The position numbers were made by a program, and so were the translations under genes. From Kallotenue papyrolyticum (GTDB taxonomy: Bacteria; Chloroflexota; Chloroflexia; Chloroflexales; Kallotenuaceae): 64,000 nucleotides of DNA. The notes below the pieces were generated by a model. That model did no database searches. It was given only the letters and a program-made list of their open reading frames with translations, and was not told the DNA's origin. Positions 36,201 through 44,414 of the stretch are shown here, one piece after another. How positions within the stretch are numbered: position 1 is the stretch's first letter; each line of letters opens with the position of its first letter. Location: contig NZ_JAGA01000003.1 of assembly GCF_000526415.1 (NCBI RefSeq), forward strand, positions 1,116,001-1,180,000, in the 5' to 3' direction.

Positions 36201-36761
36201 ATGCCCGCGACACGGTTTTCCGTATTCTGCCTGCCTGACGAAATAATAGCATGGTTACGCTTTCTTAGTCAGGCAGAAGGACTGGGATGTCTCCTGTTTC
36301 GCCGATCAGATAACTTCGGCCTAATCCTCGATGATGTTCAACAGCTTGAGCCAGACGAGGATATATATCGCATATTTCTTTTTCCTAGCTACTCACCACC
36401 ACAAGGTCAACTAACAATGAATACAATTCGCCCGAGGGAATGGGGATGGCTCGATATCGAACCAGGCAGATTGTATATAAATACTTCTCAAAAACTCCTA
36501 ACATATTCGGAATTCTATGGAGAAGATATCCTTAGTAATTCCCTACGTCCTAGCAAGTATATTGGGAAACTTAAACGACACCTGAAAGGCGTGATCAAAT
36601 CAGGAGTCAAAGGGATCAATATAGTTTTTGGAGGATCAGCTAACTACAGGAATATCTACTACACTCCTGCTGCACATCAAATATATCATTCTGGAGTTAT
36701 GTGGAAACAGTTTCCAGATGGAAATGTGATTTTTTGCCCTTTGGAGGAGAACCTCTCGTAA
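36201..36761 (+). CDS. Putative immunity protein for cassette 6
   Basis: A 186-residue protein of mixed alpha/beta pattern; it starts at ATG 36201 with AAGGAGATAG just upstream, nine bases after the tip's stop. Segments WLRFLSQAEGLGCLLFR, YRIFLFPSY and IYYTPAAHQIYHSGV are seen but I do not recognise the family. The gene is AT-rich relative to the cores on both sides. Confidence 0.7.
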   Translation: MPATRFSVFCLPDEIIAWLRFLSQAEGLGCLLFRRSDNFGLILDDVQQLEPDEDIYRIFLFPSYSPPQGQLTMNTIRPREWGWLDIEPGRLYINTSQKLLTYSEFYGEDILSNSLRPSKYIGKLKRHLKGVIKSGVKGINIVFGGSANYRNIYYTPAAHQIYHSGVMWKQFPDGNVIFCPLEENLS

Positions 36762-36863
36762 TTAGGCGTTCAACGAGTTTTCGGTCGATGCATCGCGCAG
36801 CGCAGCAGCGACGCGACCGGGCTGATCTCCCTCCACAGCGACCACCTCGGCAGCGGCGCGGTC

Positions 36864-37715
36864 GTGAATCGGCAGGAGTTCGACCCGTGGGGCGGCATCC
36901 GCAGCGGCGGCATCAGCCAGACGACCATCAACTACATCGGGCAGCGGCGGGATGGCACCGGCTTGCTCTACTACCACGCGCGGTATTACGATCCGGTGTT
37001 GGCGCGGTTTCTCTCGGCGGATAGCGTCGTGCCGGGCGCGCCGGACGGGAGCATGGATGGCGTGGCGTTGAAGCCGCTGACGGTGGATTTCCACGAGACC
37101 GGCTTTGTGACCGGACTCAACGCCGAGCATGGCCAGGGCTTCTGGTTCCAAAATACCGACCAGGTCGCGCCGTGGGGACCACAGAATCCGCAAGCGCTCA
37201 ATCGGTATGCGTATGTGCAGAATAATCCGTTGCGCTATACCGATCCGACGGGGCACTATCGGGAATGCAAGCCGTATGAGTGTGGCGGACCAGTGGGTAG
37301 GGTAAAATCCACTGCAGGCAGGCTAATTGCCAAAGCTGTATGCTTCTTTGTAGGTTGCACTGTTGAAGGTGATGTAGTTTATTCGTCGACTGAGCCTGAT
37401 CTTGGTATCGACCCAACGGCTTTGGGATCAGTCGTAGGTAAGCAGTTTGCAAAGGCGGGAATAAAAGTAACGGATCATTTCCTCAAGCGTCTCGCCAAGA
37501 GGGCATCCCGTGGTGTAACCGAAGAATTAGCTTTGCGTGCTTACAATAAGGGACGGCTCTTCTACAATCCAAAAACGAAGAATTTTATAAGATATGACCC
37601 GCAGTCAGGGGTTGCCGTGGTTGTGGATTCCCCGAGTGGGGGTACTGCAATAACGACGTTTGAAGGCAACATCTCTCCTGATTGGGTATCTGTACCCTGG
37701 AGGCTAGGAAAATGA
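36864..37715 (+). CDS. Orphan Rhs core-tip cassette 7
   Basis: Core homology begins about 36790 (IAQRSSDATGL), continuous in frame with GTG 36864. This copy lacks 24 bases (eight codons, VSLATNAS in other copies) after DHLGS, an in-frame deletion flanked by GCAGC-type short repeats. It ends at DPTGH (37256). The 152-residue tip starts with a Cys pair region, then KVTDHFLKRLAKRASRGVTEELALRAYNKG and FIRYDPQSGVAVVVDSPSGGTAITTF. The H-F-x-x-R helix followed by a G-x-x-Y-strand and a V-T-T/T-F strand resembles the DUF4258/colicin D-like BECR RNases; assignment is tentative. The stop overlaps the immunity start (ATGA). Confidence 0.8.
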   Translation: MNRQEFDPWGGIRSGGISQTTINYIGQRRDGTGLLYYHARYYDPVLARFLSADSVVPGAPDGSMDGVALKPLTVDFHETGFVTGLNAEHGQGFWFQNTDQVAPWGPQNPQALNRYAYVQNNPLRYTDPTGHYRECKPYECGGPVGRVKSTAGRLIAKAVCFFVGCTVEGDVVYSSTEPDLGIDPTALGSVVGKQFAKAGIKVTDHFLKRLAKRASRGVTEELALRAYNKGRLFYNPKTKNFIRYDPQSGVAVVVDSPSGGTAITTFEGNISPDWVSVPWRLGK

Positions 37716-38170
37716 TGAAAGATATACGAATACAGCTTCAGAATCCGACGGATCGGGGAAGACTGTACCCACGTTACGACGCAGAGGCTGATTTACTGGA
37801 GGTCACCAGTGCCGTTCCAGGAGAATGGTCTTATGGAGTCGATATAGATGGAGCGATTATTTTCGATCTAGATGCCGATCAGATTCTTACAAACGTTGAT
37901 GTCTTGATTTCCAAACGTTATTGGGAAGTCATTGTCCCAGTAACGGTGCCCCAGGCAACACGTGAAGCAAGTATAAGATTTCTTGAGGATACAATCAGGC
38001 ATAAGAGTTTCAATATTCCTGTAGTAGTGCAAACGGACCCGCTCCGCTCACATACATACATACTACTCGGCGGTCCAGAGAAGATAGGAACATGGATTGC
38101 CCTTTCCAACAGGTGTCTAGCACTTGTCAAAGAGGACTGCCTGAAAGGGTTCTTCATAATACTTCAGTAG
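37712..38170 (+). CDS. Putative immunity protein for cassette 7
   Basis: A 152-residue protein, coupled to the tip by ATGA at 37712-37715 with GGAGG upstream. The N-terminal part (YPRYDAEADLLEV then GVDIDGAIIFDLDADQIL) looks like a DUF2283-like beta unit, which often occurs in antitoxin-like proteins next to DUF4258 toxins. That agrees with the tip call but is from pattern memory. The C-terminal part is unassigned. Confidence 0.7.
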   Translation: MMKDIRIQLQNPTDRGRLYPRYDAEADLLEVTSAVPGEWSYGVDIDGAIIFDLDADQILTNVDVLISKRYWEVIVPVTVPQATREASIRFLEDTIRHKSFNIPVVVQTDPLRSHTYILLGGPEKIGTWIALSNRCLALVKEDCLKGFFIILQ

Positions 38171-39174
38171 ACAAAACGATCTCTAGTCATCTGAGCACGA
38201 GTGGCAGCGCAGATCCGATCTCTCTGCACGCCGACCACCTCGGCAGCGTGAGTCTGGCGACGAATCAGAATCAAGCCGTCGTGAGTCGCCAGGACTTCGA
38301 TCCGTGGGGCAGCCTCCGCAGCGGCGGCATCCCGCAGACGACCCTCAACTACACCGGGCAGCGGCGTGACAGCACCGGTTTGGTGTACTATCATGCACGG
38401 TATTACGATCCGGTGCTGGGGCGGTTTATCTCGGCGGATAGCGTCGTGCCGGGGGCACCGGATGGCTCGATGGACGGCGTGGCGCTGAAGCCGCTGACCG
38501 TCGACTTCCACGAGCCGGGGTTTGTGAACCGCTTGCGCGAGGAGTACCAGTTCACCCTTGACCACGGCTTTTGGTTCCAACTCGATGACGCACAGCGCGA
38601 GGAAGCGAAGGAGCCATGGGGGCCACAGAATCCGCAGGCGCTCAATCGCTACGCCTATGTGCTGAATAACCCGCTGCGGTATACTGATCCGACGGGGCAT
38701 GTTGGGATAACGATAGACAACTACGGATTTACACTTCATCTCTCGCATGAGGATGTTCAACATGTCTTTGATATCATGACGCATTGGGGAGTGGGTTTCA
38801 CCGGTGCAGTTGCTACTATATCAGCCTGGCTGCTTGAGGCAATTTCAGCATCAGCTGCCGCTATTATTGGATTTGGTGCAGTAGCAACTGCGGCTACTGC
38901 ACTTGCGCTGAGCGCACCAATAATGCTTGGTATCGAGTGGAATTATGGAAGTAGGGGCCTCGATTTTCGCTTCGGTCGTGAAGTAACTGATGCGCAACTA
39001 CGAGGGGGACCAATACATGGCCTTTATGAGATGATCCAACGACCTACGGTTAGTCATCAACATGGCCGTTACTGTGAGTCGTCGTTATGCAAGAGTATTC
39101 AACCAATACCAAACAAGCAACAGGCGACGCCGCCTCAGCTGCCGGTACGATCCGGCAACAACTATGTAGTATAA
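38171..39174 (+). CDS. Orphan Rhs core-tip cassette 8
   Basis: The last cassette. Core homology begins about 38205 (DPISLHADHLGSV). It is the most diverged core, with NQNQAVVSRQ instead of NASGAVVSRQ and an insertion in the linker (RLREEYQFTLDHG). It ends at DPTGH (38700). The 157-residue tip is dominated by long Ala/Gly-rich hydrophobic helices (FTGAVATISAWLLEAISASAAAIIGFGAVATAATALAL) and ends in a Cys/Gln/Pro-rich tail. With a membrane protein following, a pore-forming or membrane-disrupting toxin is the best guess. The frame is open back into the previous gene; no start is seen. Confidence 0.78.
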
Positions 39175-39332
39175 TCCGATGTAGGTTGCATCTGCCGCAA
39201 TCAGTTGTTAGGCAAACAACCATACTGTAAAGCCAAGAACTATGTGGTGTATTCCTTTACCTTTGTAGTATGGTCGGCATGAGCCGCATTGTTGATCCCG
39301 ATACCCTAGCAAACAGCGACCAAATCTGAGTC

Positions 39333-39647
39333 ATGGATGGCTATTATATGGTTACAATGCTGCTCGTAGTAGTTGGTACTTTGCTCCTGTGGATAGGCTT
39401 GGCAGGAATAATTGGATACATCCGTTTCTCGCTACATTCTCCTATCTTTCTTGGAATTGGTGGATTATTTTTAGGAACATCATTCCTCTTACGAACTCTC
39501 CTAACCAATGATAACCAAACTACAATATGGATCGCAATCCTACAAGCTATAGGGCTTTTGTTTTTACTAATATACGTATTGCACTTCATTAATTCACCAC
39601 TTCAACGCCGGATAAACCTTATGAAACTGTTATTCTTTCGCAAATAA
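39333..39647 (+). CDS. Small membrane protein, putative immunity for cassette 8
   Basis: A 104-residue protein with three hydrophobic helices (MLLVVVGTLLLWIGLAGIIGY, IFLGIGGLFLGTSFLL, TIWIAILQAIGLLFLLIYVL) and a basic tail. The start is ATG 39333 or 39348; no strong binding site. It is the third small membrane protein behind a hydrophobic tip in this array. It marks the right end of the cassette array. Confidence 0.65.
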   Translation: MDGYYMVTMLLVVVGTLLLWIGLAGIIGYIRFSLHSPIFLGIGGLFLGTSFLLRTLLTNDNQTTIWIAILQAIGLLFLLIYVLHFINSPLQRRINLMKLLFFRK

Positions 39648-40072
39648 GTGACGTCTGGGAATAAGGTTATTATCAGCGATGTATGTGGTAACAAATTTGG
39701 TACGACCAATTACGTCACAAAGCCGATTGGAGGACGAACAAACTCTGAAAGCCTCATGCGACCCACGAGGTACGCACAACAAATCACTGCACGCGACCGC
39801 TCCTGCGTGGCGAAAAATTGTGCTATTTTCGTGCGAAATCTCGCGTAGATACGGACAGCCCTATCCTCGTGGACGGCGCGTGAGGTCCGCCGTTGGGCTG
39901 GTCGGATCACTTCTCGAAAGTGTGCCAGATCGTTGCGCAGCGAACTGTGTTGTACGATAATAGGTCGGGCCCTGTCTTCCTCCTGACTGGGATGCTGGTC
40001 ACAACCAATTGGTCATGAGGAAGCATGTCGTTCGCTTTTTTGTCAAGTGACAAGCTCTAGGGAGTCAACGTC
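39648..40072. other. Right flank of the array, no recognised gene
   Basis: 425 bases between the last immunity gene and the alpha/beta hydrolase. Short frames exist, but none has a binding site or sensible composition. Base composition rises from AT-rich to the GC-rich chromosomal average across this stretch. A GGGAG just before 40073 serves the next gene. Confidence 0.5.
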
Positions 40073-40975
40073 GTGCAAAACAATGATGGCGCCCTCGCAG
40101 CACCAGCTCCTGTGCAGTTGGACCACACCATGACGCCGATCGCCATCCCCGAGCAGCCGGATGCGATCGAGGTCGGCACCGCCCCGCTCCCCGATGCAAC
40201 AGCCCAAGAGGCGTGGTACGTGCAATATGGCAGCCAGTTCGTTCGTAACGTCACGGTGGCGACAATCACGCCGTTCCTGCCCGATCCAGCCAGCGCTAGT
40301 GGCACGGCGATCGTCGTTGCGCCAGGTGGCGCTTTCCGCACGTTATCGATAGAGAACGAGGGTTGGAATGTCGCCCGGGCGCTGGCCAAGCGTGGCGTCG
40401 CGGCATTCGTCCTGAAGTATCGATTGAATCAGACTCCGGCAGACATGGCCGCATTCCAACGTTCAATGGACGAGATGTTCTCGAACACCGGCCACCGGCC
40501 GCCGCGCCCCGATCCAGAGCAGATGAAGATTCAACTCGCGCCGCAGCTCGAGGACGTGCGCGCCGCCTTCGCCCTGATCCGCGAACGTGCCGCCACATGG
40601 CAGATCAATCCGCAGCGTATTGGCATGCTGGGCTTTTCAGCCGGTGCTATGCTTACCCTGGCAACGGTGCTTGTCGGGGAGAACGCCAAGCCGGCGTTCA
40701 TTGGCAACATCTATGGTCCGCTGGCTTCGGTGACCGTTCCGGCCGACGCTCCGCCGCTGTTCGTCGCGCTTGCGGCCGACGATCCCTTCTTCGCCAATAG
40801 CGGATTCGGGCTGATCGAGAGCTGGCACGCGGCCAAAAAGCCGGTTGAATTTCACCTCTATGAGCAGGGCGGTCACGGCTTTGGCATGTACCCCAAGGAA
40901 ACGACCAGCACCGGCTGGTTCGATGCCTTCGTGCGTTGGCTCGCCATGCACGGGATGCTCAAACCCAGGGCATGA
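40073..40975 (+). CDS. Alpha/beta hydrolase (esterase-like)
   Basis: A 300-residue hydrolase. APGGAF (about 83-88) forms the oxyanion-hole region, the nucleophile is in GFSAG (Ser about 189), the acid is in ALAADDPFF (about 236), and the base His lies in GGHGFGM (about 268). This is the layout of acetyl-xylan-esterase/BD-FAE-like enzymes. No signal peptide is seen; the first 35 residues are Pro/Asp-rich. The start is GTG 40073 with GGGAG upstream. It has no obvious partners. Confidence 0.88.
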   Translation: MQNNDGALAAPAPVQLDHTMTPIAIPEQPDAIEVGTAPLPDATAQEAWYVQYGSQFVRNVTVATITPFLPDPASASGTAIVVAPGGAFRTLSIENEGWNVARALAKRGVAAFVLKYRLNQTPADMAAFQRSMDEMFSNTGHRPPRPDPEQMKIQLAPQLEDVRAAFALIRERAATWQINPQRIGMLGFSAGAMLTLATVLVGENAKPAFIGNIYGPLASVTVPADAPPLFVALAADDPFFANSGFGLIESWHAAKKPVEFHLYEQGGHGFGMYPKETTSTGWFDAFVRWLAMHGMLKPRA

Positions 40976-41527
40976 TGGTTCGGCTCGAAACGCAACGTCA
41001 CGGGAAGGAAAGCCGCTCAACAACATTCAGCTGACGGTGGGGATTCTGGCGGTTAGAACTATTATGGCAAGTCCCGAATTCGGTTCCGGGCTCAAAGGTA
41101 ATCCAGACCCGCTCTGGCGTAGCGGATGGTGAGCGTTAGGCAGAGCATGCTACAAACCGCTCAGGGCGCCTCGCTCAGTTGGCGAGAGCGCATCCTTCAC
41201 AGGGATGCGGGCGGGAAGCCACAAGCCTCAACTCCACGCTCGCCGCCCGCTGCGCTGGTCTTGAGGGTCTGACAAAGCGGCACTCAGCTCCGGATCGCGC
41301 CCGGCTGCTTGGCGCAGATCGCGACGCAAGACACGGGTGATGCAGCCCTAGGTTCCGTCGTCGCCCCATGGCCGAGAATCGTAGTCGTGGTGGTGACCCC
41401 GTCGAGCACATCGGCGGGCAGCGAGTGCTGGTGACTACCGTCGCGTCGTTGATCGTAAAGACGGCACGACGAGAGCGCGGCGCTCACTACACCGTGGTGC
41501 AGCACGGGATATCGCCGCCGGCCGCGG
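40976..41527. other. Intergenic stretch with a tRNA-Val remnant
   Basis: 552 bases between the hydrolase and the convergent permease, without a credible gene. The only structure I can name is the truncated tRNA at 41164-41207. A GTTAGGC at 41135-41141 resembles an integron core-site end but is not supported by a folded site. Confidence 0.5.
41164..41207 (+). pseudogene. Truncated tRNA-Val(CAC), 5' half only
   Basis: The first 44 bases read as a tRNA: a 7-base acceptor strand (GGGCGCC), D-stem GCTC/GAGC with loop AGTTGGCGA, a single linking G, anticodon stem CATCC/GGATG and loop TTCACAG with anticodon CAC (valine). After that the sequence leaves the tRNA pattern: there is no variable loop, no T-arm (no GGTTC-A) and no pairing acceptor 3' strand. 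It therefore cannot be functional. Confidence 0.7.
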
Positions 41528-42967
41528 CTACAAAAAGAGCAGGCCCGCGCCGATCCCCGCGCCGATCACCGCCAGCCCCAGCAGGGCGAGGAGACGCCCT
41601 CTGCGCAGCGCCCCGCCCAGCACCATCAGGCATGGCAGACTCACCGGCGGCAGCACCACCAGCAGCGTTGCCGCCGGCGCGGTCAGGCCGGATTGAATCA
41701 GTTGCAGCGCGACCGGAATTTCGGTCCAGGTCGAAATCATCAGCAGCGTGCCGGTGATCGCGGCCAGCACCACGCTCGGCAGGTTGTTGCCGAAGGCGGT
41801 GGGCAAGAGCTGAATCAGCACCGCGGTTACGATGCTCCAGATGAAGAGCGTGGGAACCAACACCAGCGCGATGCGCGCGCTGGCATACAACCAGGCGCTT
41901 ACCAGCGCCGCAGGCGTGTCCATGGCCCGATTGCGCACCAGCGTGTCCAGATTGAACATGCGCAGGTAGGCATTCACCCAGCGCGTGATCCAGGCGGATA
42001 GTCCGCGCGGGGCGCGCGGCACCGCCAGCCTGGGATTGGACCGCCGTTCCCAGCGTTCGGCGAGCCGCACCACGCCATAGGTCACAACGAGGGTCAGCAC
42101 AATACCCGCGAGAGCACGCGTGAGCGCGAAGGGCAGGGGCAGCAAGCTGAAGGCCAGGATCAGCGTCGTGATGTTCAGCATCGGCGCGCCAACGACGAAC
42201 GACAGAGCGAATTCAGTTGACGAGCCGCGCCGTGTGTAGGCGGGTGCCATCACCGCTGCGCAGCACGAACAAAACGGTTGGGGCACGGCGTAGAGTGCGC
42301 CAACCAGTGTACCGACAAAGCCGCGCCGCGCGTACAGCGTCTGGAGGTAGCGCGGCAGGATCGTCAGCGCCAGACCGGCCAGCAGGATGCCCAGCAGCGT
42401 GGCGTGCCAGACCGTGAGCAGGTAGCTGACCGCCAGCGCAAGAGGCCGCCACCAGCCTGTCACACCAAACGCCTGCAGCCAATCGGCGCCCAGCCTGGAC
42501 GAGGCCAGCGCGCGCGCCGCAGGCACGCCGCGATAAATGAACAGATCGACCACCAGCAGCCCGAACACCACGAACGCAAACACTTTGGTCACAGCCGGCC
42601 CGATCGGCAGACGCGCTTCCAGGGATCTGAGCAGCGCATGGCACAGCGCCATACCGATCCCACCGCCGACCAGCATGACCAGGTGCGCAGGGTGGAAGAC
42701 GGCAAAGGGCGAGCGAACATACTCCGTGAACAAAAAGCCACGGCGGATATCCACGATGGCCAACAGCGTGAGCGCGAAGCAGGCGATGAAGCCCGCCAGA
42801 CACAACCTGTAAAGCGTTGGCGTCGGCCTGGCGCGTGTGGTATCCAGAGTTCTGTCGAGCACTGGCGCCTCCACGGCAGATAGGCAACCCTCAGCACCGC
42901 TGATCGCGGCGCCGGCGCGACAGTTCTGGCCTGCACTTCCGCCGGCGCGCGGGCGACCTACAAACAT
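41528..42967 (-). CDS. Permease of the DUF318 / UPF0718 (ArsP-like) family
   Basis: About 479 residues with roughly ten hydrophobic helices in two related halves. The family signature is PFCSCCAAVMAPAYTRRGSS followed by FVVGAPMLN in the first half, and TWTEIPVALQLIQSGL in the second. Members include ArsP (organoarsenical efflux) and YraQ; the substrate here is unknown. The start is uncertain: ATG 42967 has a poor site, and GTG 42874 (VEAPVLDRTLD) is an alternative. The frame also opens further upstream into the repeat cluster, which is not coding. Confidence 0.85.
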   Translation of the reverse strand: MFVGRPRAGGSAGQNCRAGAAISGAEGCLSAVEAPVLDRTLDTTRARPTPTLYRLCLAGFIACFALTLLAIVDIRRGFLFTEYVRSPFAVFHPAHLVMLVGGGIGMALCHALLRSLEARLPIGPAVTKVFAFVVFGLLVVDLFIYRGVPAARALASSRLGADWLQAFGVTGWWRPLALAVSYLLTVWHATLLGILLAGLALTILPRYLQTLYARRGFVGTLVGALYAVPQPFCSCCAAVMAPAYTRRGSSTEFALSFVVGAPMLNITTLILAFSLLPLPFALTRALAGIVLTLVVTYGVVRLAERWERRSNPRLAVPRAPRGLSAWITRWVNAYLRMFNLDTLVRNRAMDTPAALVSAWLYASARIALVLVPTLFIWSIVTAVLIQLLPTAFGNNLPSVVLAAITGTLLMISTWTEIPVALQLIQSGLTAPAATLLVVLPPVSLPCLMVLGGALRRGRLLALLGLAVIGAGIGAGLLFL

Positions 42968-43126
42968 ACTACCATGTTGTGAGGTGGAGCGCAGGAGCAA
43001 GCGAATGTTCGACACGCCAGCCAAGCCAGGACAGCAGGAGCATGGCTCCCACACGGGGGAACTGATGACGGTTTTGGAGTGCGCCAGCCAGGCTGGCGCG
43101 GCGAGCGCTCCGCGCTCGCCAGCCAA

Positions 43127-43209
43127 CCGCTGGTCCTACGTCAACCTGATGCTGCCGATGAACGGCAATGGGTATGACTGGCGCCCTACCGGGCGCCGCG
43201 CGAGCATGG
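43127..43209. repeat. 83-bp direct repeat, copy 1
   Basis: Identical, as far as I can read, to 43432-43514, 305 bases apart. It contains the palindrome GGCGCCC-TACC-GGGCGCC (43180-43197). The surrounding 42968-43595 stretch has no gene. It holds, besides the two copies, a third palindrome at 43314-43331 and repeated GGAGTGCGCCAGCCAGGCTG units at about 43076 and 43230. Confidence 0.85.
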
Positions 43210-43331
43210 TCCAAGGGAAGCATTTTTTGGAGTGCGCCAGCCAGGCTGGCGCGCCACGCGCAGCGGGGCCGCTTGTCGCTGCCCTGCCTCCGTCATCGAC
43301 AGTCGGTCGGCCTGGCGCCCTACCGGGCGCC

Positions 43332-43350
43332 GCGGGAGCATAGCTCCCGC
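43332..43350. repeat. Palindrome of the GGGAGCATAGCTCCC family
   Basis: A perfect 9-bp inverted repeat around a single A-T centre, immediately after the GGCGCCC palindrome at 43314-43331. It is the same family as 12808-12824. Together they resemble paired REP/BIME-type elements. Confidence 0.6.
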
Positions 43351-43431
43351 ACTCCAAAGTGTGGCATGCCGGTGGTACACGATAAGCACGGCTCCTGCAC
43401 GCCAAAGCTGATTGTGGCGTGCGCCAGCCAG

Positions 43432-43514
43432 CCGCTGGTCCTACGTCAACCTGATGCTGCCGATGAACGGCAATGGGTATGACTGGCGCCCTACCGGGCG
43501 CCGCGCGAGCATGG
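43432..43514. repeat. 83-bp direct repeat, copy 2
   Basis: Second copy of 43127-43209, with its palindrome at 43485-43502. It is followed by a GAGCATGGCTCCC element. Non-coding. Confidence 0.85.
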
Positions 43515-43595
43515 CTCCCGCACCTCACACTGACAACGAACGGACCGTGCCCCTGGCGCGGGGTTGAGCATGACTCCGCCGAGCGCTGGCGGCGC

Positions 43596-44354
43596 TTAGT
43601 CCTCATTGCGCGCGACCTCTTCGGGCAGCTCATACCAGCGCGCGCGCTCGCCAATCACGGCGCGACTCTTCCACTTGAAGGACTTGGGCGCGGCGTCGAT
43701 CGCGGCGCGCAGCGCGGCGATGCGTTCGTCGAGCAACGCACGCGCGGCAGCATCCAGGCCGGAGGCAGCGACAAACGTGCGGACGGTGTCGAGATTGCCC
43801 GTAACGGTACGCCACAGTCCCCAATCACTGGCGCAGAGCCGGGCGATGTAGAGCGCGTTGATCGTCTCCGCATCACCATCAGCCACGGGGTGATCAAGCA
43901 GCAGCGCGGCGATGTCGCGCAGGTCCTTGGCATTGAGCTGGACGATCTGCAGCTTGGTCAGCAGCAGCTCGGCCAGCGGCAGAGTGAGCGGCTCCAGCGC
44001 CAGTCGCGCGGTGATCGGCAGGCGGTGGCACATTTCGAAGCGGCCGACAAACACATCGACGCGCCGTGCCTGCCGCGCAGCGTGGAACAGCAGGCGCGTC
44101 GCGCCGTGGAGCAGGTTGAACTCGCGATCGGGGAGGTAGCCCAGCCCGCTCAGCAGCCGCTCCACGGTGTGGCTGCGCGCGTCGGTTACCAGATCGATGT
44201 CGGCGCCGGCGCGCACCAACGGTTCGCGCGTCGCCGAGGGCGCATGCAGACGGATCGCCAGGCCGCCTAACAGCCGCAGCCGCAGGCCCTGTGCTTCGCC
44301 GGCAGCGATGATGCGCCGCGCCTCCTGTTCGATATCGGATTCAATCGCCATCAT
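43596..44354 (-). CDS. Nucleotidyltransferase-fold protein
   Basis: A 252-residue protein with features of the Pol-beta nucleotidyltransferase superfamily (AbiEii/MNT-like branch): LLGGLAIRLH (about 28-37), then ADIDLVT (about 51-57) supplying the paired Asp residues, and RVDVFVG (third strand, about 98-104). The C-terminal part is helical, ending in a basic and acidic tail. No partner antitoxin is adjacent, so a stand-alone role is likely. ATG 44354 or the next codon ATG 44351 is the start. It is downstream of the APC transporter, on the same strand. Confidence 0.75.
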   Translation of the reverse strand: MMAIESDIEQEARRIIAAGEAQGLRLRLLGGLAIRLHAPSATREPLVRAGADIDLVTDARSHTVERLLSGLGYLPDREFNLLHGATRLLFHAARQARRVDVFVGRFEMCHRLPITARLALEPLTLPLAELLLTKLQIVQLNAKDLRDIAALLLDHPVADGDAETINALYIARLCASDWGLWRTVTGNLDTVRTFVAASGLDAAARALLDERIAALRAAIDAAPKSFKWKSRAVIGERARWYELPEEVARNED

Positions 44355-44414
44355 ACGTAGCGGTGCTGATGCGCGCTGCCGAGGCGTGGATGTCGCGCCC
44401 CCGCGCGGCTATGC

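Noticed and set aside
22325..38700. Reading the repeated segments as insertion sequences
   Set aside because: No terminal inverted repeats, target duplications or transposase; the repeats translate as the Rhs core in frame with the tips.
41015..41141. Integron-like attC: GCTCAAC at 41015 and GTTAGGC at 41135, also GTTAGGC near 39206
   Set aside because: The core-site heptamers fit, but no matching inner L-boxes or extended stem could be folded, and there is no integrase or cassette-like spacing.
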